NCBI GenBank assembly: GCA_018061035.1
Contig: JAGOUX010000005.1
Location: 1-53,136 of the forward strand
Reading direction: 5' to 3'
Length of the DNA: 53,136 nt
Origin: Minisyncoccota bacterium
GTDB lineage: Bacteria > Patescibacteriota > Minisyncoccia > Phycocordibacterales > UBA9973
In this document: positions 1 to 7,447 of the stretch, piece after piece
How the letters are laid out: every line of letters begins with the position of its first letter
How positions within the stretch are numbered: position 1 is the stretch's first letter
Made by a program: the position numbers and the translations under genes
The notes under the pieces: generated by a model
Seen by the model: the letters and a program-made list of their open reading frames with translations, nothing else
Database searches by the model: none
What the model was told of the DNA's origin: nothing

Positions 1-753
1 AAGCAATACTCCATTGAGTGCTTTTGGAGAATTTAGGGTGGCGGTTACATCCATAGATAAATCTTGATTTGGACTAATACTAAGAGGTGCATTCACTGAA
101 AGATTTACCGGAGTAGAATTTATATTAACTTGATACAATTTATCCTTTATGAAAATAGCGTTGGAGCCCTCGACGCGATACTCGATAGACACCCGGACAG
201 GGCGCACACTACCTTGCTCACCATACAAAATAATCTTTATGTTTTCATTTCTTACGGTTCCTGCTGGAATCGTCCCGAGTGAAATTCGATTTCTTTCTGT
301 CTCCCCTGTAAGCCCACCCGAAGAACTCTTGGGATATTCGATTACCAAATCTACTAATTCGAGAGCAGAGCTATTTTTATTGGTAATTGCTATCTGCAGT
401 GGCAATTCTTCGCCGCCAGCAGTAAATGTATTTCCTAATATAGCTATGTCTATGTTGTCATTTGATACAGTGTTGCCACCAGCGAAAAATGTATATGCAG
501 CATAGCCCAAGGTCAAAAAAAAGAAAAACAGTGAGAAAATAAAGAATTTCTTGAAGAATGATGTTTTTGTAAAAAATTTCTCTGTCATATTTGTGCTCGA
601 ATTTTTGAGAGTGTTCCAGGAATCCATGACTTCCCCTTTTGGTGCTGAGGTAAAGTTATCTCTGTGCTCAATACGAGTTTGATAACTTTTGCTATAGAGC
701 CTACTTTTGAGTTCTTCGATTTTGCTAAGTTTATCACTATCCTTTGGGGGCAT
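1..753 (-). CDS. Membrane-anchored surface protein, N-terminal part (cut by window edge)
   Basis: The gene runs off the left edge, leaving 251 N-terminal residues. A charged cytoplasmic segment (residues 1-65) is followed by one membrane span (about 68-90). The rest is a beta-rich segment with alternating hydrophobic and polar residues that resembles Ig-like or cohesin-like extracellular domains; there are no catalytic motifs. The ATG at 753 was chosen because the frame is open from there and a TACAAT box lies 6 nt upstream, an arrangement repeated at other genes here. I do not recognise the family; a role in surface structure or adhesion is inference from topology. Confidence 0.7.
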   Translation of the reverse strand, partial: MPPKDSDKLSKIEELKSRLYSKSYQTRIEHRDNFTSAPKGEVMDSWNTLKNSSTNMTEKFFTKTSFFKKFFIFSLFFFFLTLGYAAYTFFAGGNTVSNDNIDIAILGNTFTAGGEELPLQIAITNKNSSALELVDLVIEYPKSSSGGLTGETERNRISLGTIPAGTVRNENIKIILYGEQGSVRPVRVSIEYRVEGSNAIFIKDKLYQVNINSTPVNLSVNAPLSISPNQDLSMDVTATLNSPKALNGVLL

Positions 754-759
754 GGGCTA

Positions 760-765
760 ATTGTA
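760..765 (-). promoter_or_regulatory. -10 box 6 nt before an ATG (leaderless start)
   Basis: On the minus strand TACAAT is followed by six bases and then the ATG at 753. A plausible -35 (TTTCAA) lies about 18 nt upstream. Transcription would begin at or within a base or two of the start codon. Confidence 0.5.
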
Positions 766-811
766 CCATCAGAGACGAGATAATTGAAACATCTTTCAGG
801 ATAATATATAC

Positions 812-1393
812 CTACAGATGAGTTTCTTTGAGTGCTTTGTTGATTTGAGACAATACTTCTGTGCGAGCCTGCGAAGCTTCGAAAATGAGACTCTCTTCAA
901 ATGGAGACTTGATAATATTTTCTAAAGTCGCACTACCACCTATATAACCCAAATTGTCTAAGATACGGAGCACTATAATTGCCTCAATATTACGAAGATC
1001 TTCATTTTTTTCTACTTTTTCAAGCATCAACAGTCCATTTACCAAATCTTTAAACAATGCTTCGTTCGGGTCCTCTCCTGCCAAAAGGCGTTTGAGTAGT
1101 CTGGTAATATTCGCAAAAACTGCGAGAGCGCCCTTTTTGGCCGTAATATCTTCGAGCATGTTGGTCTTTGAAGCGCTCGTAACTCGCCAAAAGTCTTTGC
1201 CCTTCACTAGGTCAACTTTTATATATGAGAAATCCTGAAGGATGAAACGGAGCTTGGAAGACATCTTCCGTACGCCCTGCGCCGAAGCATAGATCATGCC
1301 GAGGTCGCGAGTAAACAGGAAGTAGTACTTCCCCGCTTCGCCATAATTACGGCTTCCTAATATTATTCCTTCGGTGTGATAAATGTGGTGCAT
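812..1393 (-). CDS. recO: DNA repair protein RecO (short form)
   Basis: RecO promotes RecA loading and strand annealing together with RecR. The N-terminal third (1-75) has the RecO OB-fold pattern, including the typical opening with a T-E-G-I-I-L stretch and a segment around residues 38-46 (A-Q-G-V-R-K). A helical domain follows. At 193 aa it is shorter than the usual 230-250 aa, and it contains no cysteine at all, so the C-terminal zinc site of many RecO proteins is absent. The start overlaps the stop of the upstream gene (TAATG), indicating translational coupling. It is the last gene of the minus-strand run that starts at the ileS T-box. Confidence 0.85.
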   Translation of the reverse strand: MHHIYHTEGIILGSRNYGEAGKYYFLFTRDLGMIYASAQGVRKMSSKLRFILQDFSYIKVDLVKGKDFWRVTSASKTNMLEDITAKKGALAVFANITRLLKRLLAGEDPNEALFKDLVNGLLMLEKVEKNEDLRNIEAIIVLRILDNLGYIGGSATLENIIKSPFEESLIFEASQARTEVLSQINKALKETHL

Positions 1394-1902
1394 TAAAGAT
1401 TTCTTCCAATCGGGTTTGGAATTATTTTTGTAAAATCATTTAAATCATTCTTGTCAGTCAAAAATATTCCCAGCTTGCCTTCTAGTAAATATATAGTCAC
1501 ATGCATAGGTGGGCATTCTAGATTGAGATTGTATTTTTCATTTAAAATATCAAAAAATTTATTTATATTGGAAACTTCACAGAAAACTACGATAGACTTT
1601 TGATCATTTTGTTCTAAAAATCTAAATTCATTTGTATATTTAATCAAATCGACATCATTCCCTTGCACAAAATTACAAAAATCAGCCACCACAGAATCTT
1701 TGAAATTTGTATCCATGATTTTATTCTTACGAATTATCTCATTTATACATACCAAGCTTATGTGGAAAGCACTTTTGACCACCAAATCGCTGTTCTCTAC
1801 ATTTATTCTCGCTGGTAAATTCGAAATATCTACCGACAGAGCAATGGTATTTGTGCCAGAAATTGTATACTTATTACCACAAATAAATTTCTTATTTTCC
1901 AT
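1393..1902 (-). CDS. 2H phosphoesterase-like protein (hypothetical)
   Basis: This 169-aa protein carries two H-x-[S/T] motifs, H47-I-S and H134-V-T, each followed by hydrophobic residues. That is the signature of the 2H phosphoesterase superfamily (RNA ligase/cyclic phosphodiesterase type). The rest of the fold is too divergent to name a substrate. I use the ATG at 1902, one base after the stop of the upstream gene; an ATG at 1914 would add four residues. It sits between a metallo-beta-lactamase gene and recO in a tightly spaced operon. The assignment rests on the two motifs only. Confidence 0.5.
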   Translation of the reverse strand: MENKKFICGNKYTISGTNTIALSVDISNLPARINVENSDLVVKSAFHISLVCINEIIRKNKIMDTNFKDSVVADFCNFVQGNDVDLIKYTNEFRFLEQNDQKSIVVFCEVSNINKFFDILNEKYNLNLECPPMHVTIYLLEGKLGIFLTDKNDLNDFTKIIPNPIGRNL

Positions 1903-1903
1903 A

Positions 1904-2527
1904 TTATTCAGCATTTAAAATACCTTTTGATAATTCTAAAAACTTCTCAATGTGCTCTATCTCACCACGCTCGTGCATCGCTACCACCTTACCTATACTT
2001 TTAAATTTCTTGGCAAAAATAAATGCTTCTTCTGGGCCAAATGTATAAAAAGCACCCACAGGAATAAGGGCTAAATCCAATTCGAGTTGAGAGACATCGA
2101 TACCCGATTCATAAAACATATCACCAGCAAAATAAACCTTTTGACCATCAATCTCTAAAAGAAAACCTAAATTTTCTTTTAAGACTGATTTAACGTTTGG
2201 ACCATGGTCTACATAAAAGCAAGAAACTTTTATACCACCTATATCTACGGCATCACCATCTTTAATTTGGATTATTTCACCTGGAACACTAGACTCAGAT
2301 AGCGCGTCGATGCATTCCTGATTTAAATATATTTTTTTCGGACTAAGTTTTTGTATGTGCTCTAGTGAAAGATGGTCAGGGTGAATATGAGAAATCAAAA
2401 AAGCGTCTACAGACTGCACACCGTCTAGCTTTTCTATTGGTGTTCGCGTGGCTATGTCTAAAGCCAATCTAAAACCCGAATTGGTCTCAAAAATGAATCC
2501 TGATTGTTCGAATCTGGTTATTTTCAT
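1904..2527 (-). CDS. Metallo-beta-lactamase fold hydrolase
   Basis: This 207-aa protein has the metal-binding motif H47-x-H49-x-D51-H52 and a downstream F-A-G-D motif supplying a further metal ligand, as in UlaG-like and related small MBL-fold hydrolases. The substrate cannot be told from sequence. The ATG at 2527 overlaps the stop of the upstream alpha/beta hydrolase (ATGA), the usual sign of coupled translation; the open frame extends further upstream to 2626 but only through the neighbour's coding region. It is cytoplasmic, with no signal peptide. Confidence 0.8.
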   Translation of the reverse strand: MKITRFEQSGFIFETNSGFRLALDIATRTPIEKLDGVQSVDAFLISHIHPDHLSLEHIQKLSPKKIYLNQECIDALSESSVPGEIIQIKDGDAVDIGGIKVSCFYVDHGPNVKSVLKENLGFLLEIDGQKVYFAGDMFYESGIDVSQLELDLALIPVGAFYTFGPEEAFIFAKKFKSIGKVVAMHERGEIEHIEKFLELSKGILNAE

Positions 2528-3087
2528 TTCATCATTTCTGTTAAAGCTTCTAAGGCCTCTGGCAATTCGTGCCAGCCAGAAGAACCGTTGAGGTGTCCCC
2601 CGTTTGGTATTGTGATTAATTTGCAATTCAAACTTTTTGAAAGCTCTGCTGCATGCTCAAATGGCACACTGGAGTCATTGTCTCCATGGACCACAACAAA
2701 ATTTTTACAAACTTTTTTAATATGCTCAAAATTAAATGGTTGTGCGGCGAAGTTGTTGATGTCATCATTTGTATCGTCTTCAATCTTTCTGGCGAAACCG
2801 GATGCAAGCAAAGCACCTCCAAAATTGGCCCCATCAGGAAGACTGTCCAAATATCGCAACACTGCTGGCACACCAAGGGAGTGCCCCACAAGAAAAGTCT
2901 CATCATCTGGCTGTCCAACCTCACTAGCGATTTTATTTACCCATTCTTGTGCTAGGGGTTTGGCTGGTGTAGGCATGGACAAAGCACATGCCCAAATATC
3001 CATACGTGCCAATTTACCCATAAGCCACGGCCTCCAGCCACCATTCGGCTCACCCTGGAAACCATGCACCATAAATACCTTTTTCAT
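2524..3087 (-). CDS. RBBP9/YdeN-type alpha/beta hydrolase
   Basis: A 187-aa serine hydrolase. It opens with the family's V-H-G-F strand-loop, has the nucleophile elbow G68-H-S70-L-G72, an acid at D138 (G-D-N-D) and a histidine at H165 (G-G-H-L). This triad and the size match the RBBP9/YdeN family of small serine hydrolases. The natural substrate is unknown. It is co-directional with the HD gene upstream (4-nt gap) and overlaps the MBL gene downstream by ATGA. Confidence 0.85.
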   Translation of the reverse strand: MKKVFMVHGFQGEPNGGWRPWLMGKLARMDIWACALSMPTPAKPLAQEWVNKIASEVGQPDDETFLVGHSLGVPAVLRYLDSLPDGANFGGALLASGFARKIEDDTNDDINNFAAQPFNFEHIKKVCKNFVVVHGDNDSSVPFEHAAELSKSLNCKLITIPNGGHLNGSSGWHELPEALEALTEMMK

Positions 3088-3091
3088 AGTC

Positions 3092-3733
3092 CTATTTTAT
3101 CACAAAGTCTCGGAGCTGTAATACTATCGGTGCTACTACCTCGTCTGTGATATCTTCTGGTTTTATTTTAGAAAATGAGAAAATCTGCTTCTCTATTTCC
3201 ATCAATGAGTTAAGAACATTGTCATGCCCCAACTCTATTACATCATAATTTTTATGATATCTCTTGGCACCTTCTTCCAAGCGGCCCTTTATGGAGACAA
3301 TATTTTTAGGCGCCACTCGCTGGTCTACATAAAAACAAATCTTTTTATTCAAGTCTTCTGACTCTAGATTCTTCTTCCAGTTTGGAAAACCGAAAGTATC
3401 AATATAGGGCATCAGGTCTTCCCTGCCTACTTCTTTTACAATCATCCGAGTGGCTTCTGTCTCGTTTTTGCCATATTTATTTATGTATTCATCCTTTACG
3501 TTCTGCCAATATGGCACTCCTTCCGGCTCGAATGTTTCTGGATAATATGTCATATCTATTTTGATAATGTTACCCATGTCGTGGAGTAGACATGTAGAAA
3601 GGATATTTTCTCTGTCTACTGGCACATTCATAGAATCGCAGACTATCTGCGCCACTGCTGCCACACGAAGCATATGCAATTGCAGGAAAGGTAAAACTTT
3701 ATACTCGGTATAAATTTCACTTATGGTTTTCAT
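3092..3733 (-). CDS. HD-domain phosphohydrolase
   Basis: A 213-aa HD-superfamily protein with H20 in the first helix, the HD pair H51-D52 in a C-L-L-H-D-M-G-N context, and further helical segments typical of small HD hydrolases acting on nucleotides or nucleotide monophosphates. The ATG follows the ileS stop directly (TAAATG), so it is translated from the ileS transcript and should fall under the same T-box control. The substrate cannot be read from the sequence. Confidence 0.75.
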   Translation of the reverse strand: MKTISEIYTEYKVLPFLQLHMLRVAAVAQIVCDSMNVPVDRENILSTCLLHDMGNIIKIDMTYYPETFEPEGVPYWQNVKDEYINKYGKNETEATRMIVKEVGREDLMPYIDTFGFPNWKKNLESEDLNKKICFYVDQRVAPKNIVSIKGRLEEGAKRYHKNYDVIELGHDNVLNSLMEIEKQIFSFSKIKPEDITDEVVAPIVLQLRDFVIK

Positions 3734-6700
3734 TTATTTTGAGATTTTTACCTTAAATGCCAAGTCGCCTATCTTGATCACTTCACTATCATTCTCTCTG
3801 TACTCAATCTTGGATACCAACACAGTCTTTTTGATTTCTGTTTCGAATTTCTCCACTAGCTTCTGCCCTACTGGTGTAGTGGATATAGATAAAGTCACCA
3901 CCTCGCTCGGAGTGAGGCCCATCTTCTTGCGCATATCCTGCAAGGCTCGCACCAGCTCGCGATAGTCTCCCTCTTGCTTGAGCTCGACTGTGATATTAAT
4001 ATCAAGACCAAAATCTCCGACATTGTACTCTCGCACATTGAGCTCGTCTTTGATGATCTCTACATAGATATCAGGCACTTTTGGACCAGTGGCACTAGCG
4101 AGGGGCTGGCGGACAGGGATATTCTTCTGTTGTCTTTCTTTGAGAAGTGCAGACACTATCTCTCTAGCCTTGGTCATATCGTCTACTACAGTGGTCTTGG
4201 TGCCAAATATTTTCTGCAAAAATCCAGGGAGGACTGTCCTTCCTGAACTAGGCCATACTGCCAAATGCACAGACTCTTCGTCTTCTTCTATCTTCAATTT
4301 TTGCCAGACATCTTCTGCAGTAAATGGCGCAAATGGAGCCAAGAGCTTGGATATAGTCTTGAGAATAAAATACAAAGTTTGTTTTGCTTCTACCTCCCCG
4401 TCCTTTATCCTGTCGCGACTTCGGCGTAGGTACCATGTAGAAAGCTCATCGATAAACAAATCTATCGGCCTAGTAGCCTCAGCCATATCATAATTTTCCA
4501 TTCCTTTTGTAGTCTCCGCCAGTATTCCCTCTAAGCGGGCCAAGATCCACTGGTCTAGAATATTTTTGGATGTTGACCTTATATTGTTCTCAATATTTTT
4601 ATCTCTGTAGAGCTCGTAAAATGCAACGACGTTATAAAATCTGCCGATTATTTTACTTGCAATATCTTGTACTGACTTTTCGGTAAAGTTTGCATCCTCT
4701 CCTTTCATAAGTGGTGAAGACATCAAATACAACCTAAGAGCATCTACTCCGTATTTATCTATGAATACCCATGGATCTGGATAATTGTTCTTAGACTTAG
4801 ACATTTTCTCTCCGTCTTCTGCTCGCACTGTACCAGTCGTCACCACATTTTTAAATGCAGCTTCACCAAAGAGCATAGTGGACACAGCATGTGTGTAGTA
4901 GAACCAAGTTCTGGTCTGCGCAATATATTCTGCAATGAATCCTGCGGGGAAATTGTTACTCTTCCAATTCTTATTTTCAAATGGATAGTGGTCCTGGGCA
5001 AATGGCATGGAGCCAGACTCAAACCAGCAGTCTAGTACCTCCGGAATTCGATTAACTATTTCTCCACACTTACAGACCATCTCTATCTCATCTATATATG
5101 GGCGGTGTAGATCAAGCTCATAATTAGCATTGTGTGGAAACGGCACAAAATTAATATCTCGAATAGCAGCATTTGGTAGATCATCTAGATGACTATTGTT
5201 GGTATCATCTATCATCTGATAAGTCTCTTCCATCGTAAACATGTGAGCACCCGCACTCATCAGCCACGCAGGTGAACCATGGGTGATAAATAATATATTT
5301 TTATTCTTATATTTATTCTCTACATCCCACAATACCTGCATCACTCGCCTTTTCACATCCTGATATGACTCATCGCCATCTCTTTTTGAAGTAAAGTATT
5401 CTTTAGTCTTTGGAAATACATCATGATATTCCTTCCATGTCTTACCTTCAAAAGAATGTACACCAAGCTCTGAAAGCCTTTCATCTATGACCATATCGTT
5501 GGCGGACAAGCCTAAAGCTTTGCGCACTATTTCTGCTGTCTCCTTGGTACGAAGAAATGGGGAAATGATTAATAAATCAATTTTTTTATCTTTGAGCTTT
5601 AAGGCAGCCTCCAACACCTGCTCTTTGCCATGCGCAGTCAGCTTGTCAGTATTTTTTGCATATGAACTTATACCCCAATTTAAATTGTGAGTAGATTCTC
5701 CATGCCTCATGACAGTGTAAGTATTTCCAGACTTCTTAGTTTTATCTTTCAAATCCTGAATAGAGCTTGCAAAAATTTTCTCCTTGCATTTTTCGCATTT
5801 CCAAATAGGCAATGGGCTCGCCCAATACCTATTGCGAGAGATATTCCAATCTGGTGCATTCTCTACGATATTTTTGAATCTTCCCTCTTTGAGGTGTGCT
5901 GGTACCCAGTTGATACTATCTGCTTCTCTGACTATATTTCCTTTTTCCTTCGTGATATTGATAAACCATGATGGTAACGCATAGTAGATTATAGGTGTGT
6001 CACAACGCATACAGTGCGGGTATGAGTGCATTATTTTCTCCTTATCAAAATATGCATTACTCTTTGGGTCTTGTAGGTATTTAATGATTTCGATATCTGT
6101 ACGAAGGTGCGCATCCTTATCCTCGGGTGTATCTTTTGGTTTTACCTTTAGGCCCTTGAAGTCTGTGACCGCATCCACAAATCTACCTTGCACATCTACA
6201 TGAGTGATCCAAGGGATATTGTTTGCTTTTGCTAGGACCATGTCTTCTTCACCAAAAGCTGGTGCTTCGTGAGCAATACCAGTACCCTTCTCAGTAGTCA
6301 CAAAATCCGCATGCCACACTTTATAAATATTTTCTTTATTTGGCATTACTGCATCTTTGTAATACGGAAAAACTGGTTTGTATTTTTTACCAACCAAATT
6401 ACTACCTTTCATTTCTTCTAATACAGTGTATTTCTTATCTTTAAAAACATTCGCCAGATTATCCTTGGCTAATATATAGACTTCATCATCCATTTTGATC
6501 TTGGAGTATACAACATCTTTATTGACTGCAATTGCTGTATTACCTGGGAGTGTCCACGGAGTAGTAGTCCAAGCTACAAGGTATGTACCTGGCTCGTCTT
6601 CTAGCTCAAACTTTACGTAAATAGAAATATCCGCTATATCCTTATAGCTATTGTCCATCGCGATTTCGGAGTTTGCGATCGGAGTCTCACATCGTGCGCA

Positions 6701-7243
6701 ATATGCAAGCACGCGCACACCTTCGTATATCAAATTCTTCTTGTTGAGCTCGGAAAGTGCCCACCATACAGACTCGATAAAGGTATTATCCATAGTCTTG
6801 TAGCTGCCTTTAAAATCCACCCAGCGGCCAATACGCTCGATACCCTTTTCCCAATCTTTGTCGAATTGTAGTACCTTACTGCGTGCGTACTCTACGAATT
6901 TATCTATACCAAGAGCTTCGATCTCTTTATGACCAGCAATGCCAAGCTCTTTTTCTACAATGTTTTCAATAGGCAAACCGTGGCAATCCCAGCCCCATTT
7001 GCGAGGCACATAGAATCCTTGCATTGTTTTATATCTACCCACGACATCTTTCGCTGTAGAGCCCAAAATATGGCCATAGTGCATCTGCCCTGTAGCAAAA
7101 GGTGGACCATCATAAAATACATAATGCCCCTTTGGAGAATTTTTCTTGAGGGACTTCTCAAACATTTTGTTTTCTTTCCAAAATGTTAAGATCTTTTCTT
7201 CCTTTAATGCTTGCTCACTTTTTTTGTTTGTATTTGTTTCCAT
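3734..7243 (-). CDS. ileS: Isoleucyl-tRNA synthetase with embedded histidine phosphatase domain
   Basis: This 1169-aa class I synthetase charges tRNA-Ile. It shows the HIGH-type motif H55-Y-G-H58, the CP1 editing region (T-T-T-P-W-T at about 226-231) and the catalytic loop K813-M-S-K-S817. The C-terminal anticodon and helical domains follow. Between the first zinc cysteine pair (C483, C486) and the second (C724, C726), residues about 507-705 form a complete histidine-phosphatase domain. Removing it restores normal IleRS spacing, and the total length exceeds the usual 920-1050 aa by about that amount. A palindromic insert codes for residues about 1000-1007 in a linker. A T-box leader controls the gene. 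The synthetase assignment is secure; the role of the extra domain is unknown. Confidence 0.97.
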   Translation of the reverse strand: METNTNKKSEQALKEEKILTFWKENKMFEKSLKKNSPKGHYVFYDGPPFATGQMHYGHILGSTAKDVVGRYKTMQGFYVPRKWGWDCHGLPIENIVEKELGIAGHKEIEALGIDKFVEYARSKVLQFDKDWEKGIERIGRWVDFKGSYKTMDNTFIESVWWALSELNKKNLIYEGVRVLAYCARCETPIANSEIAMDNSYKDIADISIYVKFELEDEPGTYLVAWTTTPWTLPGNTAIAVNKDVVYSKIKMDDEVYILAKDNLANVFKDKKYTVLEEMKGSNLVGKKYKPVFPYYKDAVMPNKENIYKVWHADFVTTEKGTGIAHEAPAFGEEDMVLAKANNIPWITHVDVQGRFVDAVTDFKGLKVKPKDTPEDKDAHLRTDIEIIKYLQDPKSNAYFDKEKIMHSYPHCMRCDTPIIYYALPSWFINITKEKGNIVREADSINWVPAHLKEGRFKNIVENAPDWNISRNRYWASPLPIWKCEKCKEKIFASSIQDLKDKTKKSGNTYTVMRHGESTHNLNWGISSYAKNTDKLTAHGKEQVLEAALKLKDKKIDLLIISPFLRTKETAEIVRKALGLSANDMVIDERLSELGVHSFEGKTWKEYHDVFPKTKEYFTSKRDGDESYQDVKRRVMQVLWDVENKYKNKNILFITHGSPAWLMSAGAHMFTMEETYQMIDDTNNSHLDDLPNAAIRDINFVPFPHNANYELDLHRPYIDEIEMVCKCGEIVNRIPEVLDCWFESGSMPFAQDHYPFENKNWKSNNFPAGFIAEYIAQTRTWFYYTHAVSTMLFGEAAFKNVVTTGTVRAEDGEKMSKSKNNYPDPWVFIDKYGVDALRLYLMSSPLMKGEDANFTEKSVQDIASKIIGRFYNVVAFYELYRDKNIENNIRSTSKNILDQWILARLEGILAETTKGMENYDMAEATRPIDLFIDELSTWYLRRSRDRIKDGEVEAKQTLYFILKTISKLLAPFAPFTAEDVWQKLKIEEDEESVHLAVWPSSGRTVLPGFLQKIFGTKTTVVDDMTKAREIVSALLKERQQKNIPVRQPLASATGPKVPDIYVEIIKDELNVREYNVGDFGLDINITVELKQEGDYRELVRALQDMRKKMGLTPSEVVTLSISTTPVGQKLVEKFETEIKKTVLVSKIEYRENDSEVIKIGDLAFKVKISK
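4225..4245. repeat. Palindromic element copy 1, inside ileS
   Basis: A 21-nt palindrome with arms CAGGGAGGAC and GTCCTTCCTG around a single T (plus strand), 9 of 10 positions paired. It shares the core AAGGACAGTCCTT (sense strand, last base C here) with copies in recJ and yifB, but is read in a different frame. It encodes part of a surface linker (S-G-R-T-V-L-P) near IleRS residue 1003. Confidence 0.6.
5128..5725 (-). other. Inserted histidine phosphatase domain within ileS
   Basis: IleRS residues about 507-705 contain the histidine-phosphatase signature: R513-H514-G515-E-S (catalytic His), an S-P-x-x-R-T motif with R565, an acidic E-R-L-S-E segment near 588-592, and a second histidine in T-H-G-S at H655. 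All core catalytic positions of the phosphoglycerate mutase/SixA-like superfamily appear intact, so an active phosphatase is plausible. The domain is in frame with no stop, and splits the synthetase zinc-binding module. Confidence 0.85.
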
Positions 7244-7412
7244 ATAAAATTAAAAAACTCGTCCCCGAACTACAACGTTAGTTATAATTCAAGGACGAGT
7301 TTCCCCGTGGTACCACCTTGTTTGCTTCTTAATTTAAGGGTTCTACGGCCCCAGTAACTTACTGCTGGCTTTCTTCCCAAAGCTCCAGGGTGATATCCCC
7401 TTCAATGCTTAT
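7244..7412 (-). promoter_or_regulatory. T-box riboswitch upstream of ileS
   Basis: On the minus strand the leader contains the T-box sequence AAGGTGGTACCACGG at 7305-7319, whose TGGT can pair with the 3' ACCA end of uncharged tRNA (discriminator A, as in tRNA-Ile). It lies immediately upstream of a strong intrinsic terminator. A candidate specifier ATC (isoleucine) sits at 7392-7394 near the 5' end of the transcript. Low isoleucyl-tRNA charging should stabilise the antiterminator and allow ileS expression. The upstream Stem I region looks short and I cannot fold it with certainty. Confidence 0.85.
7253..7302 (-). terminator. Intrinsic terminator of the ileS T-box
   Basis: Arms AACTCGTCCTTGAA and TTCGGGGACGAGTT pair with a G-T wobble and are followed by a run of T just before the ileS start. 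The 5' arm directly follows the T-box sequence, so antiterminator and terminator are mutually exclusive. Confidence 0.85.
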
Positions 7413-7418
7413 ATTTAT

Positions 7419-7446
7419 AATATAGCACAATCTATAAATCCGACAA
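7419..7446 (-). promoter_or_regulatory. Promoter of the ileS operon
   Basis: Minus strand: -35 TTGTCG (7441-7446), 16-nt spacer, -10 TATATT (7419-7424). The predicted start near 7412 leaves room for the T-box leader. The promoter overlaps the end of the helicase gene. Confidence 0.6.
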
Positions 7447-7447
7447 C

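Noticed and set aside
149-505. Plus-strand ORF of 118 codons near the left edge
   Set aside because: The minus strand is open over the whole 1-753 interval, with a plausible start, promoter and membrane span; the plus-strand frame has no protein-like pattern.
2500-2520. tRNA-like GTTCGAATC string
   Set aside because: It lies inside the MBL hydrolase coding region and no acceptor or anticodon arm can be formed around it. No tRNA or rRNA gene was found in the window.
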